A DNA stretch of 64,000 nucleotides from Paenibacillus yonginensis (lineage in GTDB: Bacteria; Bacillota; Bacilli; Paenibacillales; Paenibacillaceae), in assembly GCF_001685395.1 (NCBI RefSeq), contig NZ_CP014167.1:2733501-2797500 (forward strand). Reading direction: 5' to 3'. Within the stretch, counting starts at the first letter, position 1. Every line of letters starts with the position of its first letter. Under the pieces are notes generated by a model that ran no database searches, was not told the origin of the DNA, and saw nothing but the letters and a program-made list of their open reading frames with translations. This document shows, piece after piece, positions 45,393 to 55,400 of this stretch. A program made the position numbers and the translations under genes.

Positions 45393-45740
45393 TCATCTTA
45401 CAACATCACTTGAAAGTAGCTTTCCATTAGTTGTGTTTAATAAGAACCTTCTACCGTAAAAGTCAGACACATAAACGTCAGTACTTTTCACCATTAGGTT
45501 TTCAAACGGCAACGGGTTTTTTAAGGGGAAAACATCACTAACACTTTGAATACGCCACTTTATTTCCCCAATTTCATTAATTCCAAATACATTATTTAGA
45601 TACGTAACATTGTTAGGTATCTCAAGCAATACGATTAATGTTTCATCTACTTCTTTAACGTAGCGTATATTGTGGTCAAAAACAATTTTTTTTTGGTTTA
45701 CTACTAGCTCGTTTTCAAATTGAGTAAACGTTATCGCCAA
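45393..45740 (-). CDS. Orphan immunity protein (polymorphic-toxin immunity type)
   Basis: 115 aa from TTG 45740, chosen because AAGGAG lies 8 bp upstream and starts directly at the toxin stop. It reads RYVKEVDETLIVLLEIPNNV, NNVFGINEIGEIKWRIQSV, YVSDFYGRRFLLNTTNGKLL: a compact beta-sandwich-like protein whose N-x-x-G-x-N-x-x-G-E-I-x-W pattern is common among immunity proteins of Bacillota toxin cassettes. The family number is not recalled. It appears intact although its toxin has lost its carrier. Confidence 0.65.
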   Translation of the reverse strand: MAITFTQFENELVVNQKKIVFDHNIRYVKEVDETLIVLLEIPNNVTYLNNVFGINEIGEIKWRIQSVSDVFPLKNPLPFENLMVKSTDVYVSDFYGRRFLLNTTNGKLLSSDVVR

Positions 45741-45753
45741 TTTATTCACTCCT

Positions 45754-46175
45754 TCATGGTAATGGTCTTGGATTTGTGAAATTACCAACACGCTGTCCCA
45801 TTAAATCAAATTGTTGTCCTCCGCCTTGAAAACCGAAGAGTGGATTTGCAGTTCCTGTCCGTATTCTTGTTCCTGCATCCAATTCCACATCTGCTATAAA
45901 CTTGGGAGTTGTGGGCAATGCGAATTTTTCTTGTATTTGCGATGGAGTTAGTCCCCTAATATCATCGGCTTTCATAAACCATCCACCGTACATACCGGAG
46001 TTTTCACCGTCGTATACTCGAACAAATGTGCTTTTTTCAATTAACTCGATTTCTTGAACAAGTGTACCCGGCTTATATGGAGGTTCACTGTAGCCCATTT
46101 CTTCCTTCCACCATTTATTCACATCTTCTGCCGATGTTTCGGAGATTTTTTTATATTTAAGATTTCCCGTCCCCT
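45754..46175 (-). pseudogene. Orphan toxin tip 3 (headless C-terminal toxin domain)
   Basis: The frame begins at the hinge (GTGN) and runs about 139 codons. Landmarks are VNKWWKEEMGYSEPPYKPGT, FVRVYDGENSGMYGGWFMK, SQIQEKFALPTTPKFIADVE and IRTGTANPLFGFQGGGQQFD. The last motif (RTG...GGG.Q) recurs in many CdiA/Rhs/LXG tips, but I cannot state its reaction. TAG contributed by the IS110 end immediately precedes the hinge, so only internal ATG 46122 could start it. A matching immunity gene follows directly. Confidence 0.65.
46166..46175. repeat. Toxin hinge site CCCGTCCCCT (orphan tip 3)
   Basis: As at 5262-5271, the hinge is directly abutted by an IS110 end (next base 46176). Confidence 0.75.
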
Positions 46176-46244
46176 ATGTGGTAAAGCTAAATCCCGCTAA
46201 AAGGATGGTGGCAGTCCAATATTCCAACTACCACCATTCTATCA

Positions 46245-47475
46245 TTAGGTAACTTGTTCAGCGAGGGGCGGGGCGATGTACGGTGTTTTGTTCTTCATCA
46301 TGCCGTAGATGATGTTAACCAGCCGCCGCATGATGCAGACTAACGCTTGTCCTTTCGTTTTGCCTTCCTCTTGTTTTCGTTCATAATAAGCTAGAAAAGC
46401 TGGATTGCGGGGGAGCTTGCTTCCTTTGGAGACTTGCACCTGCTGGACAGCAAGGTTATAGAAGATGCCATGCAGGGTGCGGTTTCCTTGATTGCTCTTC
46501 TGTTCCTTGCTCTTCCCGCCCGAACTGAACTTTACAGGAGCAATGCCAGCAAAACGAGCCAGCTTGTCAGGACAGGAAAACGGTGAATGTCTCCGATCTC
46601 AGCCACTAGAGCCGATGCCGTAACAAGGTCGATGCCTGGCATGGTCTCTAGCTGGAAGCCCAGTTGCTTCATCATGCGGCTTAGCTGGTCTTCTACCTTT
46701 TGAACTTCTTCCTTCTTAAAGCGGATGTCTCGGACATGGCTTTGAATCAGAAAATCTCTGGATTCTTGGTACTCTCGCTTCGTCTCGCCATCTGCAGCCA
46801 CCCATGCCATGATTTCCTCCGCTTTCTTGGTCGAGCAGGTGTTATGGCTGGATTTCAACAGCATCTCCCGTAAATCCTCCAAACTCACCTCCGCCAGATG
46901 GTGCGGGGCGGGGTAGGTATGCCAGAACTCCAAGGCACATTTCCCACCATATCGCTAAAGAACTTCTTGTAGCTCGGGTAGTGATGGGACAACTGCATGT
47001 GAAGCTGGTTCTTGAGTGCGGTATGCGCTTTAATCAGCGCATTTCTTCTCGCTACGAGTTGTCCAATAGATGTCTTGCGGATTCGCATCGGGCAGAATTT
47101 CGAGCTTGCTAACAAGTATCTTCGCCACACATTCTGCATCCCAGCTATCGCTTTTCTGTGTAGTTGGGTAGCTCTTGCGCTCAGCATACGAGAGAGCCGA
47201 ATTGACTTCCTTCACCTTCTGCTTATTCTCTACGAGGAATACGGCTAATGACCGCCCATAGGCGCCCACATCCTCCAATCCATAGAGATCGGGGTCATGC
47301 CTCTTTTGCAGAGCTTCTTTACATAGGTGAGCAGTTCCTCGAAGGCGGAGGGCTTGTTCTCGAATTGGATTTCACCCAGTTTCTCATACCAGCAGTTTAC
47401 GATCACGGCAGTGTGAGTAGCCTTATGAAGGTCTACACCTACGTAAATATGCTTTTGTTTATAATGCCCGTTCAA
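46245..47475 (-). pseudogene. Broken IS110-family transposase
   Basis: It can be aligned end to end with the intact transposase at 5337, but lies in at least four frames: IYVGVDLHKATHTAVIVNC (47245-47475), AVFLVENKQKVKEVNSALSY (47030-47278), QLVARRNALIKAHTALKNQL (46885-47187), LETMPGIDLVTASALVAEIG (46532-46933) and the C-terminal piece 46245-46439. Frame breaks lie near 47277, 47060, 46935, 46575 and 46440-46530. It cannot make an active enzyme. Confidence 0.9.
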
Positions 47476-47521
47476 AAGACATCACCTCGATCTACGAATG
47501 TATGAAATAGAAAAGAAAGTC

Positions 47522-47577
47522 GGCAACCTCAGTTCGAGCGTTAGTCATTCGCATGACCCGCATTGGGACGCAAGCCT
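47522..47577 (-). ncRNA. Candidate IS110 bridge-RNA segment 2
   Basis: It matches 6632-6683 outside the hairpin. Its hairpin is GTCAT-GCGA-ATGAC on the minus strand (47544-47557), keeping a GNRA loop with different paired bases. The structure has outlived the transposase, which is already broken. Confidence 0.5.
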
Positions 47578-47668
47578 ATCCATTCTTTTCTGGTTTAACC
47601 TTGTTTGTTGGTACTTCTACTTGCTCTATACGATACGACTATGCCACAGTTAAGCGTGGCGGTGGAGA

Positions 47669-48454
47669 TTAGATAATAATCGGCTGATGCAAGCCTTTGG
47701 CTTCTATTTGACCATAGCGGTACATGCCTCGATAGAAGTCCTCGCGGTCTAGGATTCGCTTCACCTGCACCTTCGTGAAGAGCTTGTCTTGAACCGTTCT
47801 GTAGCCCGCCTGATTCAGTTCTGCGGCGATTTGAGACAGTGACCAAGACGGATGTTCGGTCTTAATCTCGAATAACCTACGCACCGTGTCAGCCTGTATA
47901 GGGTCGATGGAGAGTGTCTTTTGTCCTTTGGCGGCTGTATAGCCATATGCTACTCTGCCGCCCGCATAGCCGCCCTCCTGTGCTTTCTTACGCCGTCCTC
48001 GACTTAGCTTCAAGGCAATCTCTAACCGCTGGTATTGGTCTAATAGCTCCATCATGCCATTCACTAGGAAATCGTTCGGGTCATGGGCATAGATGCTGTA
48101 TTGCGGCTGTTCAACGGCTTTGACATCAACCTTATTCCGTTTTAGTTCCCGCTGAATCAGCACCTTCACGATGTCTGCTCGCCATAAGCGGCTAGTGTTC
48201 AGAACAACGATGAACTTCACATCCCGCCATTTCAGATCAGACAGCATTTCCTGCAAGCCCTCGCGCTCTATGGTTAGCTCGTCCTCGTCCACCTTTGCCC
48301 CCGAAATGCCTTCATCCTTGTAGATGTCCAGTAGTTCGAGGTTGTGGCGGGCGCAGTAACGCTGGATTTCCTCCGTTTGATAGGCAAGCGAATAGCCATC
48401 CTTCACCTGTCCCTGCGTAGAGACGCGAACATAACCGACTACACGATCTTTCAT
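47669..48454 (-). CDS. Serine recombinase (resolvase plus recombinase domain), second copy
   Basis: 261 aa from ATG 48454 (GAGGTGATGG upstream). Catalytic Ser in VVGYVRVSTQGQ; ISGAKVDEDELTIEREGLQE and VLNTSRLWRADIVKVLIQRE align with the recombinase at 6700; the C-terminal recombinase domain shows GGYAGGRVAYGY and FTKVQVKRILDREDFYRG. Intact, unlike the adjoining IS110 gene, so it may be kept for another use. The same short architecture lacks the zinc-ribbon part of large integrases. Confidence 0.88.
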   Translation of the reverse strand: MKDRVVGYVRVSTQGQVKDGYSLAYQTEEIQRYCARHNLELLDIYKDEGISGAKVDEDELTIEREGLQEMLSDLKWRDVKFIVVLNTSRLWRADIVKVLIQRELKRNKVDVKAVEQPQYSIYAHDPNDFLVNGMMELLDQYQRLEIALKLSRGRRKKAQEGGYAGGRVAYGYTAAKGQKTLSIDPIQADTVRRLFEIKTEHPSWSLSQIAAELNQAGYRTVQDKLFTKVQVKRILDREDFYRGMYRYGQIEAKGLHQPIII

Positions 48455-48476
48455 GCAACCATCACCTCGTTTCAAT

Positions 48477-48496
48477 AATTCCAGTTTTCGTAACGC
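48477..48496 (-). promoter_or_regulatory. Block conserved upstream of both serine recombinases (copy 2)
   Basis: 17 of 20 bases match 7503-7522, with TTTTCGTAACGC identical, 23 bp from the start codon. Confidence 0.45.
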
Positions 48497-49550
48497 CCTT
48501 GGAATCAGCTACTGCCGCCATACATTCCGCATACGCCAATCAGGCGGGCGGCGGGGCAGTTCACAGGCTTCTATATGCGGTTGTCAAAGGGCGAAATCAA
48601 CTTGCTGTGAGCAATACAGAACCATATCATGGAAGGCATGTAAAGGGGGTTAAGCGCAGAATGAATATATACTTTTAATCATTTCGGGCAATCAGAACAG
48701 GGCAATCGAAGAACCCCCCCAGTGTCTAGGAAAAGCAAGAACCGCCCTCGCGGGCGCGGGGGCGGCGTGATTCCTACGGGAATATTTTATAGAAAATTGA
48801 TGCGGTTCCCTTAACTCTGTCCTAGTCTAGTCGTATAGAGAAAGTAACAGGTTTATTAAGATCATTGAATTGAATACGGAAGCTCTACCCGTGGTCGCAG
48901 AAGAACACGTTAAAAAATGCCTCGGCGTTCATCAGCCGAATGTGGTCATGTAATTCTTTCGATTACATGAACGAAGTCGCGTTAGATGCGGAAGATTCGC
49001 CTTTGGCAAAGTAAGACGTGATGCCTTACTTCACTTCCCCAGATTTTCCGTCGTAGTGTCCGAATGGACAGGGAACCTTGACAGAGTGATAGCTTCCAAG
49101 CTATCCGCGCAGTAAAGCTACACCTGGGTGCGCCAGATGTCTCGTAGGCTCGGGATACCTCAACTTCACACAGCCTAGTCGTTCTCCCTCGCAAGAGGGG
49201 GAACGCTCTGTTGTCCTCCCTTCACACAGGTGAACTCCCCGCCTGCGGAGCGGGCGGGGGGTGAGACTGAAATGAACGCTGACACTGGTAAAAGAGAATA
49301 GATAAGAATAAGAACATGAGTAAGATAGAAATAGAGGATAGAATAACAGAACGAGAAGAAGCTCAGAGGATAGCTCTATAGCATCAGAATAGATAGCACG
49401 AATCGAATAGTACGAATCAGGAATCAATGAATCATGAATAGATTTGTAGATGAGATGATTGAAATCGTAAAGCCTCGAACTCCCCCGCCCCCCATTTTTT
49501 ATAACCCAACAAAACAGAAAAAAGAAACCCCGCACAACGGCGGGGGCAGG
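48497..49550. ncRNA. Long non-coding region with a chain of perfect hairpins
   Basis: About 1 kb without a supported gene. From 48920 to 49260 it holds successive stems: CATGTAAT/ATTACATG (48947-48969), AAGTAAG/CTTACTT (49009-49031), TGTCC/GGACA (49057-49070), GATAGCTT/AAGCTATC (49088-49105), an 11-bp stem closed by GCAA (49180-49205, one pair G-U on the plus strand) and CCCCGCC/GGCGGGG (49237-49259). The GNRA-type loop favours a plus-strand RNA. A structured RNA or a single-strand replication origin of a plasmid-like element are both possible. 49270-49470 is a purine-rich low-complexity stretch. Confidence 0.4.
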
Positions 49551-49847
49551 TTAGCCAAATAACGGCAAGTATTTTCGGTAATAATCTATATGATCGTCGG
49601 ATAGCTGCCAATCATACTGATTAAGGAATTGAGCAACTTTTGCTAAGACTTGATTCCGATGAACGACATCATTGTGCTTCGATTTAGCAAGGTAATGAGC
49701 GAGACTTAGCTCGACTTGCTCCTGTGACATCGGGTCTTTGACATGCTTGACGAAGATTTGAGTAAGTTCATCAAGATCAAAGCCATGTCCTAGCACGTTC
49801 TCCCGCCGCATTAGGGTTAGGACTGTATTTAACGGTAGTCGTTTCAT
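49551..49847 (-). CDS. Small island protein of unknown function, 98 aa
   Basis: Start ATG 49847 (GGGAGGGG 8 bp upstream) overlaps the stop of the previous gene as ATGA, indicating coupled translation. Helical throughout: LPLNTVLTLMRRENVLGHGF, DLDELTQIFVKHV, QVELSLAHYLAKSKH, DDHIDYYRKYLPLFG. No recognised family. With its partner it appears to be cargo of the IS110/recombinase island. Confidence 0.6.
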   Translation of the reverse strand: MKRLPLNTVLTLMRRENVLGHGFDLDELTQIFVKHVKDPMSQEQVELSLAHYLAKSKHNDVVHRNQVLAKVAQFLNQYDWQLSDDHIDYYRKYLPLFG

Positions 49848-50107
49848 GGATGCCCCCTCCCTTCGGTGGCGGCGGGGGCGGCTAGCTTTTGCTGAACGCT
49901 CCACTTTCTCCATAAGAGATACTGCCGCTGTGCTTCCTGTTCATCATAACCATGCTGTACCATGACATTCAGGATGGCGCGGGGGATGGAATCGGTGTAG
50001 CCATACAAACAACTACGAAACCTTTCCCATGAGATGTCATACAGGACAACAAACGCTCGATGTGTTAGCCCTAGCTTCTGAATACATTCTTTGACTGGAT
50101 GATTCAT
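49844..50107 (-). CDS. Small HTH-like island protein, 87 aa
   Basis: Start ATG 50107 with AAGGGAG upstream. The segment LGLTHRAFVVLYDISWERFR has the spacing of a Cro-like helix-turn-helix, followed by PRAILNVMVQHGYDEQEAQR. It may regulate the island. Followed without a gap by the 98-aa gene. Confidence 0.55.
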   Translation of the reverse strand: MNHPVKECIQKLGLTHRAFVVLYDISWERFRSCLYGYTDSIPRAILNVMVQHGYDEQEAQRQYLLWRKWSVQQKLAAPAATEGRGHP

Positions 50108-50510
50108 TGATGATTTCTCCCTTCGAGATGTCTTCCCTTATAGGTTAGACACTCTACAGGCAGGAATCACGCCAGACATACAGAAGCATAGGGAGCTATT
50201 TGAATCTTGAATTTGTCACATCTGGATATCCCATTAATAACAAGACAGCCTAGATTATAACGGTAACTTCCGAATGCATTCGATTAGAGTACCGCATCTC
50301 GTCACCCTATTTAGGATGATTAACCTCCTTTTCGGTCTAATCTTCGTACGAACAGGAAAAGCTGAATTTGCTCGGCTTCATTATCTCCCGCCCGCTACTT
50401 AGGCGGTGCGTGATGCGCGGGCGGCTAGTTTATTAATTGAAAGAGAAGTCTAAAAGGCACGTTGCCAAAAAAGTTCTAAGACAATATTACATCCAAATCT
50501 GAAATATATA
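50108..50510. other. Island right-hand region without genes
   Basis: 403 bp. A GC-rich stem CCCGCCCGC...GCGCGGGCGG lies near 50387-50424, and the motif GCGGGCGGCTAG resembles GGGGGCGGCTAG at 49876-49887. The island's outer edge is probably near 50440, since the EndoU immunity cassette starts at 50511, but no repeat marks it. Confidence 0.35.
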
Positions 50511-50924
50511 TTACGAACGGATTTTAGCAAGAAAATCTTCGAGCATTTTCCTTACTGGTATGCTAGCAGTAGGGAGTAAGTCATTTACACGTTGTAGAAT
50601 CTGGGGGTTATCTAATATCATATTTTTACTTTCTTGACTTGAATAACTTCTTAACGTGTCGATGCATATCTCGAATAATTCCTCATCATTAGTACTGAGC
50701 AAAGAGATTAGAATGTTAAGTTCGTGAACACTACACTTGTTATCCAAGCAATATGCTATTTTTCTTTGCCATTCTATTGGCTTACTAAGCACCTGATTAG
50801 ATAATATATCCCAATCACTTGAGCTAAACTCTGAAAGTATCTCGCTAGCTATGACACAGCCATCATCGTACCAAGAATCTACTGTTGTTTCAGCAGATAA
50901 AAGGTTATCTAGTTCTTTGAACAT
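50511..50924 (-). CDS. Putative Imm30-like immunity protein (module B)
   Basis: 137 aa from ATG 50924 (GGAGG upstream). All-helical: FKELDNLLSAETTVDSWYDD, CVIASEILSEFSSSDWDIL, PIEWQRKIAYCLDNKCSVHE, LFEICIDTLRSYSSQES, IPVRKMLEDFLAKI, the pattern of HEAT-like immunity proteins of the Imm30 type by memory. It starts 27 bp past the stop of the EndoU-type toxin. No cassette-boundary repeat follows; the island sequence starts instead. Confidence 0.6.
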   Translation of the reverse strand: MFKELDNLLSAETTVDSWYDDGCVIASEILSEFSSSDWDILSNQVLSKPIEWQRKIAYCLDNKCSVHELNILISLLSTNDEELFEICIDTLRSYSSQESKNMILDNPQILQRVNDLLPTASIPVRKMLEDFLAKIRS

Positions 50925-50950
50925 ATTTGATGCCTCCATTTAAAATTGAG

Positions 50951-52345
50951 CTAAAAACCTGACGGGCGTGACGCGTTTATCGTACCTGTTGGATATCCGC
51001 TAGTTACATCATCGCCAACTTTGATTACATCAATCTCTACACCATTTATAGTTGCTCTATGCCAAGTTGCTCCATCCCTCAATCTTGTAGATATGGCTGG
51101 TGTATTACCAACATCCGTTATGCTCTTGAGAATTTGATCATCAGACCATGAATCAGGAAATAGAGTACTCTTTTTGAGTTTGGATATATTGCCATCAGGA
51201 AACTGCTTTGTAAAAACCACATTTTTTGTACCATCAGCATTAGTTGATAATACTTCAACTGCAAAATTATCGTTAGCATTATTGATGCTCGGCGAATGCC
51301 CGCCTATTAGTTCATTTTTTGGAGCCTTTCGTTGTCCTTCCAAAATCTTTGCTTCCATCTCTGGACTAATTACTGTTTTTGGTGGAACAACACCTTGTCC
51401 CGTCCCCTCACCTTTAACCATCTGAACCAAGTCCCGAGCACTGGAGCCCACACCTGCAGCACCTGTCTTCGCCGTGGTGAGTCCGTAAGCCGCCAAAGCT
51501 GCCGATGCTGCCATCCCCGGAACGCCAACCAGGGCACCTGCTCCGGTCGCATCCAGCACAATCGATCCAGCCTCTCCGCCTATCCCCGTCAGCGTTTCCA
51601 AGGCTCCTAGCACAGTTCCCACAGTATGTCCCGTTAATTCTCCTACCTTCTCAGCGATCGGGTGTTCATATTCCCTTTCCCGCTCCTTGATAAGCCCCAG
51701 CGTCAGGTCCTCTTGTATGGCACTCTTTGCGCCTTGGATAAAATCCCAGCCCACTTCCACGCCTTCCTGCAGACCCTCCAGGGTGGCCTTCCCTACACTT
51801 TGCAGCTTCGCTCCTGCTTCTGCAGTTGCCCGGCCCACAAATTGGATCCCTTCTGCCAGCTCGTCCGCTGCGCCCTGCAGTTTAGCGCCCAGCAGCACCC
51901 CCTTGCCCAGCGGGCCGATTCCATACAAGAGCCGTTCCCAACCTTCCAGCTTTCCTCCCGTCTCCGTGTCCCGTCCGCTCAAGGCTTCGATCAGCCCTTC
52001 GATATTGCCGATCACCGGCAGAAAGTCCAGTACGTTCCCCAGGCTGTTCTTCCAGCTCCATCCGGTCCCGCTTTTAAGCTGCAGGCTGTGGTTGTCATCA
52101 TCGGCAAACTGCTCGGCTTTACGCGCGGTATAACGCGATAAGGTCTCCATCTCCTGACCCAGTTCCCACAGCCAGCGGTCGATTTGCTGGTACTGACTGT
52201 CGATCTCAGGGCGTCTTCGGCTTTCCATCGTAAGCCCGCCCATCGTCCGGCGCAGGGAGTCCCGCAGCTGGCTCAGATTTTGGGAGGCAGACGCCAGCCG
52301 CTGGCCCGTCTGCTTGATCCCTGTGATCTCTGCTTCGATCCGCAA
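50951..52345 (-). CDS. LXG/WXG-like toxin with EndoU-type tip (module B)
   Basis: 464 aa from TTG 52345. Residues 1-315 are nearly identical to the module A toxin: N-terminal helical domain, pre-toxin TG-like segment (VIGNIEGLIEALSGR), Gly/Ala-rich middle and MVKGEGTG hinge. The tip (about 316-464) is unrelated: ILEGQRKAPKNELIGGHSP, KKSTLFPDSWSDDQILKSI and RDGATWHRATINGVEIDV. This is the bacterial EndoU ribonuclease pattern, with GGHS carrying the first catalytic His. Cytosolic synthesis and T7SS export are inferred. Confidence 0.83.
   Translation of the reverse strand: MRIEAEITGIKQTGQRLASASQNLSQLRDSLRRTMGGLTMESRRRPEIDSQYQQIDRWLWELGQEMETLSRYTARKAEQFADDDNHSLQLKSGTGWSWKNSLGNVLDFLPVIGNIEGLIEALSGRDTETGGKLEGWERLLYGIGPLGKGVLLGAKLQGAADELAEGIQFVGRATAEAGAKLQSVGKATLEGLQEGVEVGWDFIQGAKSAIQEDLTLGLIKEREREYEHPIAEKVGELTGHTVGTVLGALETLTGIGGEAGSIVLDATGAGALVGVPGMAASAALAAYGLTTAKTGAAGVGSSARDLVQMVKGEGTGQGVVPPKTVISPEMEAKILEGQRKAPKNELIGGHSPSINNANDNFAVEVLSTNADGTKNVVFTKQFPDGNISKLKKSTLFPDSWSDDQILKSITDVGNTPAISTRLRDGATWHRATINGVEIDVIKVGDDVTSGYPTGTINASRPSGF
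51399..51408. repeat. Toxin hinge site CCCGTCCCCT (LXG-like toxin B)
   Basis: It encodes the EGTG of MVKGEGTG and is identical to the rhs hinge although the surrounding carrier is unrelated. The module A toxin has a diverged version at the same place. Confidence 0.8.
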
Positions 52346-52430
52346 GTCTACTTCTCCTTCCTCTATTTTTATTTAAAGGTTTCTCCAAACTTACGAAGCT
52401 CGTTTCGTTCGAGAGCACTAAGCTTCTCCC

Positions 52431-55400
52431 TCACTGCGGCACCTGCGCACTAAAGTCATCCCGGCTTGATTGATCCGCATGGTAGAACACCACATCGCCT
52501 TGGTTCAGCTTGAACAGATGGCCAAACGGGTCGGATACTTGCGATTCAAACCCTTCCATCTGCCACTGGCTCCGGTTAAATTGGGCCATCATCGGGGCAT
52601 GAATGTACTGCAGATGCGGCGCATTTAGATTCCCTTCCTGAATCGTCTCGATGTTAAAGTTCACGATGATATAACCGTCTTTCAAGAAGATCGGCGACTT
52701 CTCGTCCAATCCGCCATGGGTTCGCCCGTATTCCGCCAGATGGGTGCCTGCCTGCACCACGTACGGATCGGCCGGCAGGCTGTATTCCCCATACCATTTT
52801 TGAATCGCCGCATTCGCCCGCTGCGGGTCCACCGAAACCGGAAGATTGCTCTTCGGTCCAATCAAGGTCCGCAGCTGCTCAGGCAGCAGCAATAGGCTGT
52901 ACCCGCCTACCGGCGTTTTTTGCTTGGTGTATTTGTCGATGTAATTCTCTTCGTATTGCGCTTTGGTCGCAAATCCGCCCGTCCCCTCATGATCATACTT
53001 ATACGAAGCTGTATCCTCCAGCTCCTCTTCCGGCACATTCCGCAGCCGGTCGTTTAAGATCACATACCGATGGACTTGATCTTCTTCAGAACCGATCTTC
53101 ACAAAAGGCTGGCTGTTCGTCCGGTAGTATAAGTCGACCGGGAATCCGGCTCCGCCGCTCTTGGGTACATAATAGAAGGTCGGGGTTATCCGGATCCCGT
53201 CCAGCGCTCCAAACATGTTGCCTTTCGTTTTAAAATCAAATTTGAAGTGGTAACCCGTCTTGATAGCCACGTTCTTATAGCCCGGCAGCGGGTTGCTGCC
53301 CGGGTGGATCGACAAGCTGAACGGCTCCAGGTTTCCCCGCGGGTCTCCGTCGATGCCGTTTTGCCCGATCCAATACGATAGGCCCCTCGGCTGACTGCTG
53401 CCCAGGTTGGTCCGGAAGACCGTCTCCCAGTTGTAGTCCGCGATATCCGTAATTTCAAAATCATACAGCCGGCCGATCACTTCGACCGATACCTCATCGG
53501 TGGCGATGTGATGCGCCAGATCTAAATTCGCGTCCGGTTCCCACTGTTCTTCATAGTCGTTAGGCGCGTTCTCCGCAATGCTGCGGAAATACACCTGGTA
53601 GTCGCCTTCATCCACCCAGACCGGTAAATAGAAGGTGGTATCCAGCTGATTCACCGGGATATCAATCCACGTATCTTTCGGAATAAACTGTGTCCGGCTT
53701 TCGTTGTAGACGTCAAACGGAAACCGGACCTGCTTTGTTCGAAAATACTTGGCATAATCCCGGTTCCCGTAGCCTGGGTAATTCACATGCTGACCACTTG
53801 TTGGGATTCGGACGGTAAAGGGCCGCTCTAGAATAAGTGCCGCCCGCTGCCGATTCGGCACCGTCTTCTGGTTATGGGCCTGATCGTCTGTGATGGAGGA
53901 ATAGTTCACCACCGGAGTATGTACGGTTACGCTGTTAATGCCGTAGATCGGGAACTCTTGATCCCCGCTTCCGCCAACATGCTCAGGTAATAAATGATAA
54001 TAAAGGGTCCCATCGCTCGGCGTATCGGCTTTATTCTGAAGAGAGCTGCTGATCAGCAGTCTATTCTGATAAAGAACCTGATCGCCAATCCTTTCAGGCT
54101 GAGGTATACTGCCTGGAGCAGGGCCTGTTTTAGAAACGAGCGAGTCATCCATAATCGTCTCTCCATTAAAGAGAACCGCATCATTTTGAACATCCGGATC
54201 TTCGGTTTGCGATTCGGCAATCTCTTTTAGCCTCCCCGTATCATCGGGTAGTTCGCCTAATGAAGGTTCATGATCAATGCCATCCACGGTTTCCGGCGTA
54301 AAGGAAATATGTCCCGTTTCTTTGGGAAACACATGATCCTCCACAGCTTTACTGTTTCTAAATTCAACTGACGGAGGAACATAGCCGTTAGGATACAATG
54401 TCAATTCGCCTCCGGGGAGTGCACAGTTTTCCATCCAGGCATGATCAAGTTCATATACCTCTAGCTGGTTAACCTGCCAGTAGGCATATTCCCGCGGTGT
54501 TAGTTCGAAAGTGTAGATTTGGGTCAACGAGCCCGTACGGGGAATCGGATCCTGAGCCTGCGGTTTGCCGTCCGGCCCCGTAATATCCGGCTGCTTCTCC
54601 TCCCACTTGGTTGGGTAAGTGACCGTTACCTTACACTCATAACGAACCTGCCCCTTCATATTGGCAAAGGTATGTTCAAATAGATAATTCATACCCCAAG
54701 CGTTGGCGTACAAGTTCTCCGAAGTTGGAATAGCCGTTGGTGCCTCAAAATGCCGGCCATTGGCTGCATCATCTCCTAAAATAACTCCAGTAGCATTAGG
54801 ATCCATGAAGGATGTTACCGGCGCTGATACCTGTGCTGGAGGATCAATGGTATAAGTGCAATCCCCATCACCGGACGGTTGCTGGGGTTCTGTATCCGCT
54901 TCCCGATAAAGCGCAACCATGTTTACACCGCCAACAAAAACTTTAAAGTTGCGTTGAATGACACTTGGGTCTCCAGCGTCTAGTTTCTGAATATATAACT
55001 GATCTCCTGCCCTAATAACCGGTGACAGCCAGGATTGGTAAATTCTATATTCCTCCTGTCCGTAAGTCACATGATCCGGAAAGGACTTCACGATCGGATG
55101 ACCGGCGGAATAATTTCCTACCAATTCATTGCTTACCACCGTTCCGTTCGATAGCTTCAAAATCATGTTAACAGGGTAGTCCTGTCCATCAAAAGTTAAA
55201 GACACATCAAAATATTGCCTTAAATCTTCAGGCTGGGCCCAACTCTCTGCATGAACAATATCTCTTAAAGTATGGAACGGCCCCTTAATAACCGTGGGAT
55301 TCTCCCGAGGTCCCGTAACCACGTCCATAATGGCACTAGCATAAAGCTGCATTCCTTCTGAAATGGCTTGTTCCGCTTTAGCTGCTCCGATAGCCGCAAG

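Larger units (their letters stand above)
46176..47580 (-). mobile_element. IS110-family element 2 (degenerate)
   Basis: It begins at the hinge with ATGTGGTAA (compare AAGTAGTAA in element 1) and has a similar end stem (GGTGGCAG...CCACC near 46209-46234). The transposase is broken. The upstream structured block is at 47522-47577 and the serine recombinase follows, exactly as in element 1. The sequences are clearly different, so this is not a recent duplicate. Confidence 0.65.
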
